Of a stretch of DNA of 64,000 bases, positions 1 through 12,100 are shown one piece after another (within the stretch, counting starts at the first letter, position 1; each line of letters starts with the position of its first letter). The notes below the pieces were generated by a model. The model was not told the origin of the DNA. It worked only from the letters and a program-made list of their open reading frames with translations, and did not search any database. Made by a program: the position numbers and the translations under genes. Source of the DNA: Ditylenchus dipsaci (taxonomy: Eukaryota > Nematoda > Chromadorea > Rhabditida > Anguinidae); NCBI GenBank assembly GCA_004194705.1, contig SADC01001275.1, positions 620,001-684,000 on the forward strand, read 5' to 3'.

Positions 1-15
1 AAGGTGAAATGCTTT

Positions 16-2168
<2,153 letters not shown>

Positions 2169-2541
2169 GGTACTTGTCTAGTTGGGACCCCCCCCCCCCC
2201 AATCTATATATAAACCTATATACTATTTTTTTTTAATAGTTGATATTACTGTTCTGCTTTTTAAATTTTAGATTTCGTATAGCACTACCTGAAATGAAAA
2301 TATATGCAAATAACGCATCGAAATCTGAAATTGAAAAAGCAGAACATTAATATCAACATTAATACCAACAGTAATACCATCAACACCAACAGTAATAAAC
2401 AGTAATAGGAAATTTTAAAGGAGAAGATATTATGTTCCATTTGTGGTCACAAATTGCATTGCTATATGTTTGCGAATAAATGGTTTTGTTACTGCTCTTG
2501 TGTTAGTCTTGGGGGGGGGGGGTCCCAACTAGACAAGTACC
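2169..2541. mobile_element. MITE, GGTACTTGTCTAGTTGGGAC termini with C13/G11 runs
   Basis: Perfect terminal inverted repeats of at least 28 bp (GGTACTTGTCTAGTTGGGAC followed by a C run) at 2169-2200 and 2511-2541. Flanks GTTTTTGA and TTTTTTGG match at 6 of 8 positions, a likely decayed 8-bp duplication. The interior near 2420-2485 shares a tail (AAGATATTATGTTCCATTTG and on) with the element at 14197-14609, so both derive from one family. Confidence 0.8.
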
Positions 2542-3489
2542 TTTTTTGGTAGAGTCACAAATATTACCTTTGTAATTTCAACGGAAGTTCATGGAGCAAA
2601 GGGGTCATGAGTGTTGACAGTGCTTAAAGTGTACCTCTCATTTCTTTTTGTCTAGATCTCGGTCACTATGCATTGTGCATATTAAAAACTAGATGTCATT
2701 CGAAGCATGGGGAAAAACTGTATCTTTCTAATAAATATGATTTTGCCGAACACTTTTACGATTTTGAGAAAAAGTGTTTGAAGACAAAAAAATCATTTTT
2801 GGAACTATTTTGAGATATTGCAAACTTCCGCAAACTTTTCGATTACAGATTCAGAAAGCTCGTCGAATTCTGCATTGGATAATCAAAAAATTTTTAATAA
2901 ATTTGACGGACGCCAGGAAGTTACAAGCATTTTCAAAAACACAATCATCAGAAATGTCGGTTTTGGTATGAAGTTTTATACCATTATGTGCATAAGCGTT
3001 TTGATAAAAAAATGTAAGTTCTAAAATTATCCCAAAGTTCCGGGTCTTAAATTTTTTTTAAATAAAATTTTGATCTGATTTGATATTGGTTGAGTGAATT
3101 TTTTATCGAAGTGTATTGTTTATTGTGAAAAAACAATTTAGATGTAAAAATATCAAGTAGTACTGGCACCAACTTTTATACATCAAAGGATGCCGCTTTC
3201 TGCCCTATACCTATGGGGCACTTTCAAAGAGAATCCAATAGGTATCAAGCTCCCCCCTTTTGACCCATACTATAGGTATTTTGATGTATAGGTTAAATAC
3301 TATATTTGAAAAAAAAATAAATAAAACCTTCCCTTGGTACTTCTCCGGTTAGGATCCCCCCCTATTTTCAAACAAATAACCCAAATACACCTCCTAAACT
3401 ATATTTTTATGCTTAATATGATACAAGAAACAATAGTAAGCAGTTTCTGATTTAAAAGTTTAGACTTTAGAAAAAAATTAGACTTTAAG
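2542..3489. other. AT-rich noncoding stretch with a solo transposon end
   Basis: No gene supported. A solo GGTACTTCTCCGGTTAGGAT followed by a C run lies at 3334-3361 and looks like one end of a GGTACTT-family element whose partner I could not find. Short frames at 2774-3024 lack splice sites or family motifs. Confidence 0.4.
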
Positions 3490-3640
3490 CTTTTTAGGTT
3501 ATTTTACGGACATTTAAGGGTAGGCCAGTGTATGTTAGGACAGAATCAATCATTTTTTCTTACTTTTTTTTTGTAGTTCGGGTAACATGTTTGAGTCCGT
3601 CTTAACATGCGCTGGCCTACCCTTACTTAAGCTTAAATAT
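3490..3640. repeat. Hairpin MITE core, TAGGC family
   Basis: Inverted arms AGGGTAGGCCAGTGTATGTT and its counterpart GCGCTGGCCTACCCTTA are separated by an AT-rich loop. Related to cores at 7551-7749 and 31851-31990. It ends close downstream of the receptor gene's 3' end. Confidence 0.65.
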
Positions 3641-3892
3641 GGCAGATATCAAATAAATGACCCTAAAATAGCCTAAAAATACCTAAATACCCCAAAAGTA
3701 AAATACCCTAAAAAAGTCGTTAGAAACCAAGTTGAAAAATCTTTACAGAAGTTGAATGATTAGGCAGAATTCCCGGGCACCACCTCTTATTAGCATGGGC
3801 ATGGCTCTTTAACAAGGTCTATTTTTTCGGAAACACATATAGAGCCCTTATATCTGTGTTAAATATAGAATTTGACTAATAATATTGTTTTA

Positions 3893-6800
3893 TTAAAAAT
3901 ATTGAAGCAATTCTTGAAGCAAAGGATCTAAATCCTTTGGGTTCAATTCACCATAAATCAGATGGAGGCTTTTGTTTAGCAGATGTAACTCTTCAAACTT
4001 AGCCATTAGCAATGTGTATGCAATATCTGGTTCTTTTATGCTGTTCTCCTCTTTGCATTCAGTAAACAGAAACCTTGATGAATATTATTTAGTCATAATA
4101 TTTTTCTAAAACAACAGTAAGAACCTTTTTAGCAGATCCTTGTAGTTATTTTGAATGGTTGCTACTTGTTCCACATTTAAAATGTGCGGTCTGCGTGGAC
4201 AAAAGAGACAAATTGCATTTACTAAGAGCATAATTGTAGAGTTTTGACGCCATTCTTCCTTGAAGGACGAAAGGAATCTAAAATTTGACAAAAATAATAA
4301 TTACAGTATCTTAATACTTTTTACATTGCTAAAAACGAATTCAAATACTCTAGGACTGTATTTTAAATTTTTTTCAAGGTTTGAAATCTAATACAAAAAG
4401 GTGAAACAAAAATTTGCTACAAAAATGTTTTTTGTTGCAAAGTTAAGAAAGTTTCAAAATTTGAAGATCAAGCAAACATTGACTCCTATATTAAAAAAAA
4501 ATTATTAGTAAAAATGTTTGTGTTAAAGTTTGTTTTAAACCACCTTTTGTGCTCCAAGTAATGCTGTTGTTCAGCTGCTTGCTTAAGCACATCCATGTTT
4601 AAATAAGATAAATTTAGTGCAGAGGTACTATTTGAGCTAGTTTCGTTGTTAGAGCAGTAGATATCATGTTTCCAAATGTCATTGGCCGAATCAAAGACCA
4701 TTGCCCCCGTAAAATTAAAAGTTCAGTCAGACCACCTTAAAATTTCTACGCTATCAAGTTTTTTTTTAAAAATTACCCTTTAGCAAAGCGATCTGGTCTT
4801 CTTGTATTAAACCCATGAAAGTAGAGAGTTGTTTAGCCATAGAGATAATGCGTCGCATAGCCAAATCACTGATTCTGACAACATCCAGCAAAGACAAGTT
4901 GAAAGGATCCACTTTGTTTGTGTGTGGAAAGTTGTTAAGCGAAACAATTAAAGGCGCATCCAGAATAGTGTTGGCATGTTGAAGTTCCTGATAAAAATTA
5001 CGTCAAGTTTATATGCAGGTTATGTTAGTTTGAAGCGGCTCTCAGCTAAAGTTCCTTGGATGTTGGTTTGGGCTCTATTCCATAATGGTGTCCAGAAAAA
5101 AGCGCCGGGAAAAAAGCGCCGCAGAAGAAAGCGCCGGTAAGAAAGCGCCGCGGAAAAAAGCGCCGCGGCAAAAAGCGCCGTGGTGAAAAGCGCCGCGGCG
5201 AGAAGCGCCGATTATCATTTTTTATTTCTTTGCTTAAGAATTGCTTGCTCTATTTATTTTTGCTGTTGGTCCGTTAAATTTTGATATTTTCGTTTTTTAA
5301 GAACGCAAATGGATACGCTATCAAACAAGAACAAGCCGATGCCGTCGTGTGGTGGATATCTAATGAGAAAGGCTGACAAAAATGGCGATGGAACACTGCA
5401 GTTCTGGAGATGTGCCAAGAAGGGATGCAACGGAAGAGCTCAGTCGGCTTTTGGATCAACAAGCAATTTGGTGGAAAGGAAGCCTCACAATTCTGCTATT
5501 TGCGTGCCAAGTCCAACCGCTATTGTGGTTCGTTTTTTCCATTTTTGTTTGAAGTTTAACCACCATTTTCAGATCAAGCAAAGGATGGCTGTGGTAAAGC
5601 GAATCGCCAAAGATAATCCTGCGCTCTCCTCCCAATCAATCTTGGTTGCTTCAAAGCTTGATCTCACGGATTTGCAGGCAGAATTATTTCCGGAGGTTAG
5701 TTTGTGAGTTTATACTTTTTTATTCGCATATTTTAGAACGTCAATATTAAAAAGCGCATCACAAATGCCCGTAGACCACTGGGAGCCGCTGAAGTCAATT
5801 CTGAACCTATGGTGCTGGTCTTGAGCAACGAATTCAAAACTATTCTTCGTGGAGGTATTTATTAAAATTTAGAAATTATTTCGAACTGTAGGTGTGTTAA
5901 GGTGTGTTCCTGATCTTCGACTCACGAGTGACTCAACCGGGCAAGCCAGTGATCCTGATTTTCTCATCTGAATATGGACTTCATCTTCTTGAGCAGCGCA
6001 AAAAGTGAAGCGGTGACGGCACGTTTTTTTCTTGTCCAAAGTACTTCAAACAGCTATATTCTATCAATGTCTTCGAAGGAGAATCATCGTTGCCAGCCGC
6101 CTTCTTCTTGTTGCCAGGTTATTCTTGTTGCCAGGTCTACTGTATTTAAACTTATGTGTGTTTAGGAAAATCGGAGGAGATCTACAAGCGCGCGTTTGAT
6201 GGAATATTTGCCGGTCATCCAATGCTTGTGCCTGACTCGTTTATGTCGGGTTAGTTTCATTATTTGGGATAAGTGTTCAATTATTTTTCAGACTTTGAAT
6301 TGGCACCATCAAACATCTTGAAACAACGTTTCCCGCTGATAGTCGTCAATTTCTGTATCTTTCATTTTGGTCAAAGCCTTTTCAAGAAGTTCAAGAACAA
6401 AGGTCTCATGTCGCTCTATCAAAATCCAGAGGTCAAGTGCTTGCTGAGAAGTCTAAATGCTTTGCCGTTCTTGCCCTCAGAAGAAGTTGGACTTGGGTTT
6501 GATGAAGTCTGTGCTGAGCTCCAAATCAAGATGGATCAAGGAATAGTAGAAGCTAGATTTCATGGACTGTTGGATGGTGCGACTTTAATTTCGTTATTTA
6601 ACTTCGGCACCAATGTACTCATTCTTAAGATTACCTCAAGTACATTAGCTGCACTTATGTTCGTCGATTTGATGTCAACAATTTCGAAGTTCCGTCGCTA
6701 TTTCCAGTCGCTTTGTGGAATTGCAATCAGTCTGTCCGTACCAATGTTCCGCGAACCAACAACGCTATTGAAGGGTGGCATTACCAATTTAACAAAAGAT

Positions 6801-8398
6801 TTCCGAAAAGCAGCATGCCACTTACCTATTTTATTGTACAACTGAAAGAAGAAGAACACTTGACCAGGCAATTGGATGTGCGGTATGTTTTAATATTTCG
6901 TATTGATTTCTGTTAAAAAATCTAATCTATTTGTGTAAGACATGAAGCCAATCCCGCTGATGCGATTCGAAACGCAAGAAAGAAGGCTGTTATCAAAGCG
7001 GACAATCAAATCAAAGGAACCGTAGATCGTTATTCAGAAGTCGACCAGATGCACCGCAATCGTCTTCAATTTCTTCGCCGCGTGCAAATCCATCTTGCCA
7101 AGACTTACATCGTTGTGCCTGAGGACGTGGAGCCAGTTGCAGTTGTGGATACAATCGATGAAGATGGGGACATTTCGATGCACGAATAAATGTAAACAAT
7201 CCCTATGCTAACCTCGTTATGTTATGATTTGTGTTGTTTATGTTCTCCTCTGCTATGTTAATGTTGTTGGTTTGAATAAATAAATGTGTTATGAAAAAGT
7301 TGAAAGCGGTGGATAATAACTTAACTTTAAACTTGAGAAGGAACTAAAAGTTGAATAAATATTTGTCGAAATGGTGCTTTACAACTCTGTCAATAATTAT
7401 TAAGGTGTGCACTTTTTTCCACTGCGCTTTGTTTCCGCGGCGCTTTAAGAACGGCGCTTTTTGCCGCGGCGCTTTTTGCCGCGGCGCTTTTTTCCACGGC
7501 GCTTTTGGAACGGCGCTTTTTTCCCAACTCCTCCACAATATGGGGGGGGGTCTTGCCTTGGTCCCCCTGTTGTTTTTTAGGACTTTTTAGGCTTTAGGCT
7601 TAGGCAAGGGTGGGCAAGCGGGTGTTAGGACTGGCTCAAACATATCTTAGACTCATGTTTAAGTCCATTCTAACATACTCTGGCCTACACTTGCCTAAGT
7701 TTTAGTCTAAAAAATCACAATAAAAAACACCAGGGGGACCAAGGCAAAGGTATACCGTTGTTGTTTGGGTTAAAATTGGTGAACAAATTCTACCTCTAAC
7801 ATCAGTTGGTCGTAGGGTGTCAAAAGATGTGGATCAGAAGAAGCTAGTTCAGTTTTAACTACAAAACAAACCACTTTTAAATATGAATAAAACCTTAAAA
7901 TATGAAACTACCTTGTACAATCATGTTTGTGTCTTTAGCTGTTAAAGCAGTACCTTCAGCATAAAAGCCACACTTGCAAGTGCACTCACACTTGTCCACT
8001 CTAATAATACTGGTAGTAGAGTCGACCACTTCAAAGCCGACTACAGGTTGATGTTCTTCTTTAGGCGAATATGGCTTGGATGAACTTGACTTTCTAGCCA
8101 GTTTTTCTTTCCTCATCCCCACTTTAATGCACTTTTGAAGACGACAGCTTTGACAAAACCTTCTAGACATCTTGTTGATCTCACAAATGCTCATGAATGG
8201 ACACTTCATCTGTTTTTCTCTTTGACAATTGCGGCGATAAAAGGCTTTGCAGGACTCACACGTGAGAACTCCAAAATTGTAGCCTGCGGATTTGTCGCCG
8301 CAGACTTTGCATTGAGCATTAGTTACGATTGGTTCGGTACTATTAGGAGTTGCAATAGCTCTAGAATTAAAGGTAGTTGAAGCTTCATTCAAAGTCAT
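3893..8398 (-). CDS. Nuclear receptor, NR1J-like (DAF-12/HR96 type), six exons
   Basis: Ligand-regulated transcription factor acting in the nucleus. Exons on the minus strand, high to low: 8398-7912, 7858-7794, 4987-4777, 4735-4544, 4277-4125, 4073-3893. All junctions are GT-AG and phases agree, giving about 429 residues. Exon 1 encodes the DNA-binding domain: zinc ligands C30, C33, C47, C50 and C66, C72, C82, C85, with P-box CESCKA, which is diagnostic of NR1J receptors. Exons 3-6 encode the ligand-binding domain, including the helix 3-5 signature MAKQLSTFMGLIQEDQIALL and a C-terminal AF-2-like LDPLLQELLQYF just before the stop. Exon 4 is one base short: a run of five G at 4706-4710 must be six to join LLILRG to AMVFDS. 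Intron 2 (2.8 kb) contains a MULE. AATAAA overlaps the stop codon. The start is the first ATG upstream of the zinc fingers; a 5' noncoding exon is possible. The family call is firm; DAF-12 versus HR96 orthology is not resolved. Confidence 0.92.
5095..7523 (+). mobile_element. MULE DNA transposon with tandem-repeat terminal inverted arms
   Basis: The left arm (5095-5210) has eight copies of a 13-15 bp unit built on AAGCGCCGCGG. The right arm (about 7420-7523) has six or seven copies in inverse orientation. Both ends finish on GAAAAAAGCGCCG. Between them lies a complete-length transposase gene on the plus strand. The element sits in intron 2 of the minus-strand nuclear receptor, so its gene is antisense to the host. 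Flanks TCCATAATGG (left) and TCCACAATATGG (right) are similar but not a clean target duplication, so the exact termini are uncertain by a few bases. Confidence 0.85.
5309..7189 (+). pseudogene. MULE transposase with FLYWCH-like zinc finger, eight exons, damaged in exon 4
   Basis: Mutator-like DDE transposase gene carried by the element at 5095-7523. Exons: 5309-5527, 5573-5695, 5737-5854, 5892-6117, 6166-6249, 6292-6576, 6630-6882, 6940-7189. Introns are 36-57 nt with GT-AG ends. Exon 1 has a FLYWCH-like finger (WRCAKKGC followed by a His; the final ligand looks like Cys). Exon 4 has the MULE core SGDGTFFSCPKYFKQLYSI, exon 6 DFELAPSNILKQRFP and CIFHFGQS, exon 7 PRTNNAIEGWHYQFNKRF. Lesions seen: TGA at 6006-6008 where a Trp is expected before SGDGTF, and exon 4 length out of phase by one base, so its first part (VLRCVPDLRLTSDS) and later part (KPVILIFSSEYG) are in different frames. 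All other exon lengths and phases fit, so decay is recent or partly sequence error. An AATAAA lies at about 7276. Confidence 0.85.
7551..7749. mobile_element. Hairpin MITE, CCTTGGTCCCCCTG termini, TAGGC family
   Basis: Terminal inverted repeats of about 30 bp (left TTGCCTTGGTCCCCCTG, right its complement) enclose subterminal arms built on TTTAGGCTTAGGCAAGGG and TGTTAGGACTGG. It lies a few bases from the MULE end inside the receptor intron, next to a run of G. A truncated relative is at 31851-31990, and related hairpin cores occur at about 599-720, 3490-3640 and 36700-36770. No transposase; superfamily unknown. Confidence 0.7.
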
Positions 8399-9158
8399 TT
8401 TAGGGTCTATGGCAGCATTTATTAAAACTAAAGTGTCTATTGATTGAAAAAATATGTATTGCTTAATGTCTTTATATTATAGTGTAGTTGCTGATAATTG
8501 CTGGAAAGGTGTCTGTATAACTTTGCTTTGATGATAACTGTTTTATTAGTATGGTCATTGATTAAGAAAAGACAACTGAGCAGAAAATTTTCACTGGTTG
8601 AGATATATTTTTTACTTTTTAACTTTGCCGGTCAAATAATAGAGCCAACCCTTATTTACTTTAGTTGCCAAGCTGATCTTTATCTGTCAAGCTCAGTTAA
8701 AATTTTTAAAAGCTGGTTTGGTTCTTGAAAGAAACTCTACAAAAAAGAGTAACAACAAAAAGTTTAAAAAAAGTTGACATAGCTATACCTGGTTTCTGCT
8801 TTTTTCAAATTTAAGGTATGCACATTTAAAACTTTGTTAGGAAAAATGTCATCCTTTGTTACAATAATTTCGTAGTCTTTGAGTTTTCGAAGTCTCAATA
8901 TATGAACGCTATTTCCTTGTCAGTAATTTTCTATTTTCTTGTTGTTTTGAGAACATAGTATATAATGTAGTCTGTAGTTGAATAGAGCACTTGTCTTTGT
9001 CTTTTATTTTATTTGTTTTTCGTCGACCCTTTCAATAAAATGAAATATTTTAAAGTATTTCAAATTATAAGAATTTATTGAATGACATTTTCATGAAAAA
9101 AAATTCAGGTCAGTAACTAATTTATTCTTAATTTGTCAGAGCTGTTAACACTTGGAAA
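8399..9158. promoter_or_regulatory. Intergenic region between divergent receptor and FMO genes
   Basis: 760 bp separate the two start codons. A TATA-like AGTATATAATG lies at about 8957, 200 bp before the FMO start. An acceptor-like TTTGTCAG at 9132-9139 may end a 5' leader intron of FMO or be a trans-splice site. On the minus strand TTTTTTCAATCAATAG precedes the receptor ATG. No coding sequence seen. Promoter function is inferred from position only. Confidence 0.45.
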
Positions 9159-12100
9159 ATGCCTAAAAGATGTGCCATAGTTGGTGCAGGTGTGAGTGGA
9201 TTGCCTTCTATCCGGTTATTTTCAAATGATATAATCAAAAGTATTGATTATTTCAACTTAAGATGGGCACTAGCTTATGGAATAGAGCCTGTTGCATTTG
9301 AGCTTACCGAAAGCATCGGTGGACTTTGGAAGTACAAGCCTGACGAGACTGAATGTAAGCGGCTCTACCCCGTTTACGCCCAAATTGTTTGCGCCAAAAA
9401 TCGTTATAGCCAAAACCGTTACATTTTTAATTAATTAGCTTGCTACATATGGTTTTTCTAAGTGATTTCATGTATATTCTCATTCACAAGTTAATACTCA
9501 AATTGATGCCAGGGAGAAGGGCTACATTTTGAGCATAAGGTTGTAAATGACCATATTTGCATAATTTAATAAAAAAGAGCTAAATTTCCGGAATCCTGGA
9601 GTTTTTTGAGAAGTTTTTGGGGTTTTAGTAAATTTTGCAAATATGGTCATATACAACCTTATGCTCAAAATGTAGCCCAATTAAGCCCAATTTACCCCAA
9701 TTGATCAATTTGAGTATTAACTTGTGAATGAGAATATCCATGAAATCACTTAGAAAAACCGTATGTAGCAAGCTTATTAATTAAAAATGTAACGGCTTTG
9801 GCTGTAACGATTTTTGGCGCAAACAATTTGGGCGCAAACGGGGTAGAGCCATGTAAGCTTGTAAATACATCGTACAACCTCTATTATGAGCCCACCCTCT
9901 TATTAAAGCCCATGTCCTTATTTTATGACTAAGGTTTTAAAGTTAAGGCCGTTTTATTTAAAATTTTCGAGCAATTAAAAAATATAAGCTCATAGGCTTA
10001 TAATAAAAGTTATATACGGTAATTTAACAGAACATGGCCTTCAACGACAAATTTGAAAGTACAAATGTGAAAGGGAATATATCGAAGAATATGATGTATC
10101 AGCATTTGAATTGAAGCTAGGGCTAAAAGTGCCAGTTTTTCTATTCATTTAAATTAAAAAACGGTTTTTTGCTTTACCGTAATTTTTTTGATTATGCGGC
10201 CAGCCACTAAATTTTTCATTGGTCCCCAAGGCAAAGAGTCAAAATTTCGTCGAAAAATTTTTTTTTCGAAAAGTGCCGTCAGGAGTTGCTATACTATACT
10301 CCGGCCTATAAGCCTCAAAGTAGAGCTTAATTAGAAAAAATACGGTAACACTTTTTACTTATAGTAAGCAGTGTCATGAAGTCGACCATAATAAACACCT
10401 CCAAGGAAATGACAGCTTACAGTGACTTCCCTCCTCCACCCAGCTTTGCCAACTTCATGCACAACCGACAAATGTTGAAGTACTTCCAGATGTATGCTGA
10501 CCACCATCAACTTCACAAATATATTCGCTTTGAGCACACTGTGCTGAGTGTTCAACGCTCTCCTCACTACTCCACCACTGGACAATGGGCTCTGGAATAC
10601 AAAACTCCAGATGGACTGGTCAAACAAGAGCTATTTGACTGTGTGTTGTTGTGCCAAGGTCATCATGCCAAACCCAACCTGACAGGCACAGATTGGAAGG
10701 GTAAGGACATATTCCAAGGCAAGATCATCCACTCCCATTCATACAAAGACCATGTTGGATATGAGGACACCACTAATGTAGTTGTTGGCATGGGTAATTC
10801 AGCTGTGGATGTGGCTGTGGAGCTTAGTAGAATTGGCAAGCAGGTCTATTTGTCAACTAGACGAGGAGCTTGGATAATGAACAGAGTGGGCACCTATGGT
10901 CAACCATTCGACATGGAAGTCATTAACAGGTTCAGAATGAAATATTTAAACGCAGTCGTTCCTCTTTGGCTAGTTGAGAAGATTTTTATGAAATTGTTGC
11001 AACAACGCTTTGACCATGCTAAGTATGGGTTAATGCCTAAACATGGATTTCTGAGGCAAGTGTTTATAACTTTTGCTGGTATACCAACGACTCGATACAC
11101 ATTATGACTCGATACAACGACTCGATACAATTACGACTCGATACAACGACTCGATACAATTACGACTCGATACAACGACTCGATACAATTTTTCAAGCTC
11201 CTTTGAAAATATCCTGATTGAAAACTCTGCTAATATTCCTTCGTTTCATTGATTTGTTTTCGTTTGTTTCACTGGTGTTGGGAGCAGGACAATTGACCGC
11301 CCGGGCCGATTGACCGACTGGACAATTGACCGACTGGACAATTAACCGCCTGGACAATTGACCGCCTGGGCCGATTGACCGCCTGGACGATTGACCGCCT
11401 GGGCGTTTGACCCCCCGTGGCTTTTTGACTATGTGTTGACTTTTTGACCATGTACCCCCAAGGGTCAGCCCTTATCCCGGACCATGTACCCCAAAGGGTC
11501 AGCCCTTATCCCGGACCATGTACCCCCAAAGGTCAGCCTTATCCCGGACCATGTACCCCCAAAGGGGCTTCCTATTGAATTAGGTTGCCTGCCGAAGGCA
11601 GGCAGGTAGAAAATATTTGATTTCAGTTGAATAAATGTTTGAATTTGAGAAAGTGTATCGAGTCGTTGTATCGAGTCGTAATTGTATCGAGTCGTTGTAT
11701 CGAGTCGTAATTGTATCGAGTCGTTGTATCGAGTCATAATGTGTATCGAGTCGTAGGGCAGTCCTTTTGCTTGTAAATGGTAGCTGTAAGGTACAGCGTG
11801 GCTCAAGAATTTCGAAAACTTATATCTAATACAGCTAAAGCTCATGTTACGATTTCAGCCAACATGCCACTATAAACGACGAACTGCCCAACCGTATAGT
11901 TAGTGGAACTGTGATTGTGAAGCCCAACATCAAAGAGTACACTGCAACTGGTGTGGTTTGGGAGGATGGCACAGAAAGTCAAGTAGACAATGTGATTCTC
12001 TGCATTGGCTACTTATTTGACTTTAACTTGGTGGAGAATGGCCAGTTGATCAAGGTGAAAGACAACTACACACCACTCTTCAAATACATGTATCCGGCTG

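Larger units (their letters stand above)
11088..11753. mobile_element. Foldback element with CGACTCGATACAA tandem-repeat arms
   Basis: The left arm 11088-11190 and the right arm 11653-11753 are near-identical inverted copies over about 98 bp. Each is made of alternating 13- and 16-bp units (CGACTCGATACAA, CGACTCGATACAATTA), and even a variant unit (ATTATGACTCGA) is mirrored. The interior holds two further tandem arrays. The element makes up most of FMO intron 3. No transposase and no certain target duplication. Confidence 0.8.

Noticed and set aside
4706..4710. Programmed ribosomal frameshift in the receptor
   Set aside because: No slippery heptamer or following structure is evident, and the frame change is in a conserved helix; a missing base is simpler.
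5100..7520. MULE as a host FLYWCH transcription factor gene
   Set aside because: The coding region is bounded by inverted tandem-repeat arms and encodes the MULE catalytic core, so it is a transposase.
11088..11753. CRISPR-like repeat array
   Set aside because: Units are adjacent without unique spacers, the two arrays are inverted copies, and the window is clearly animal DNA.
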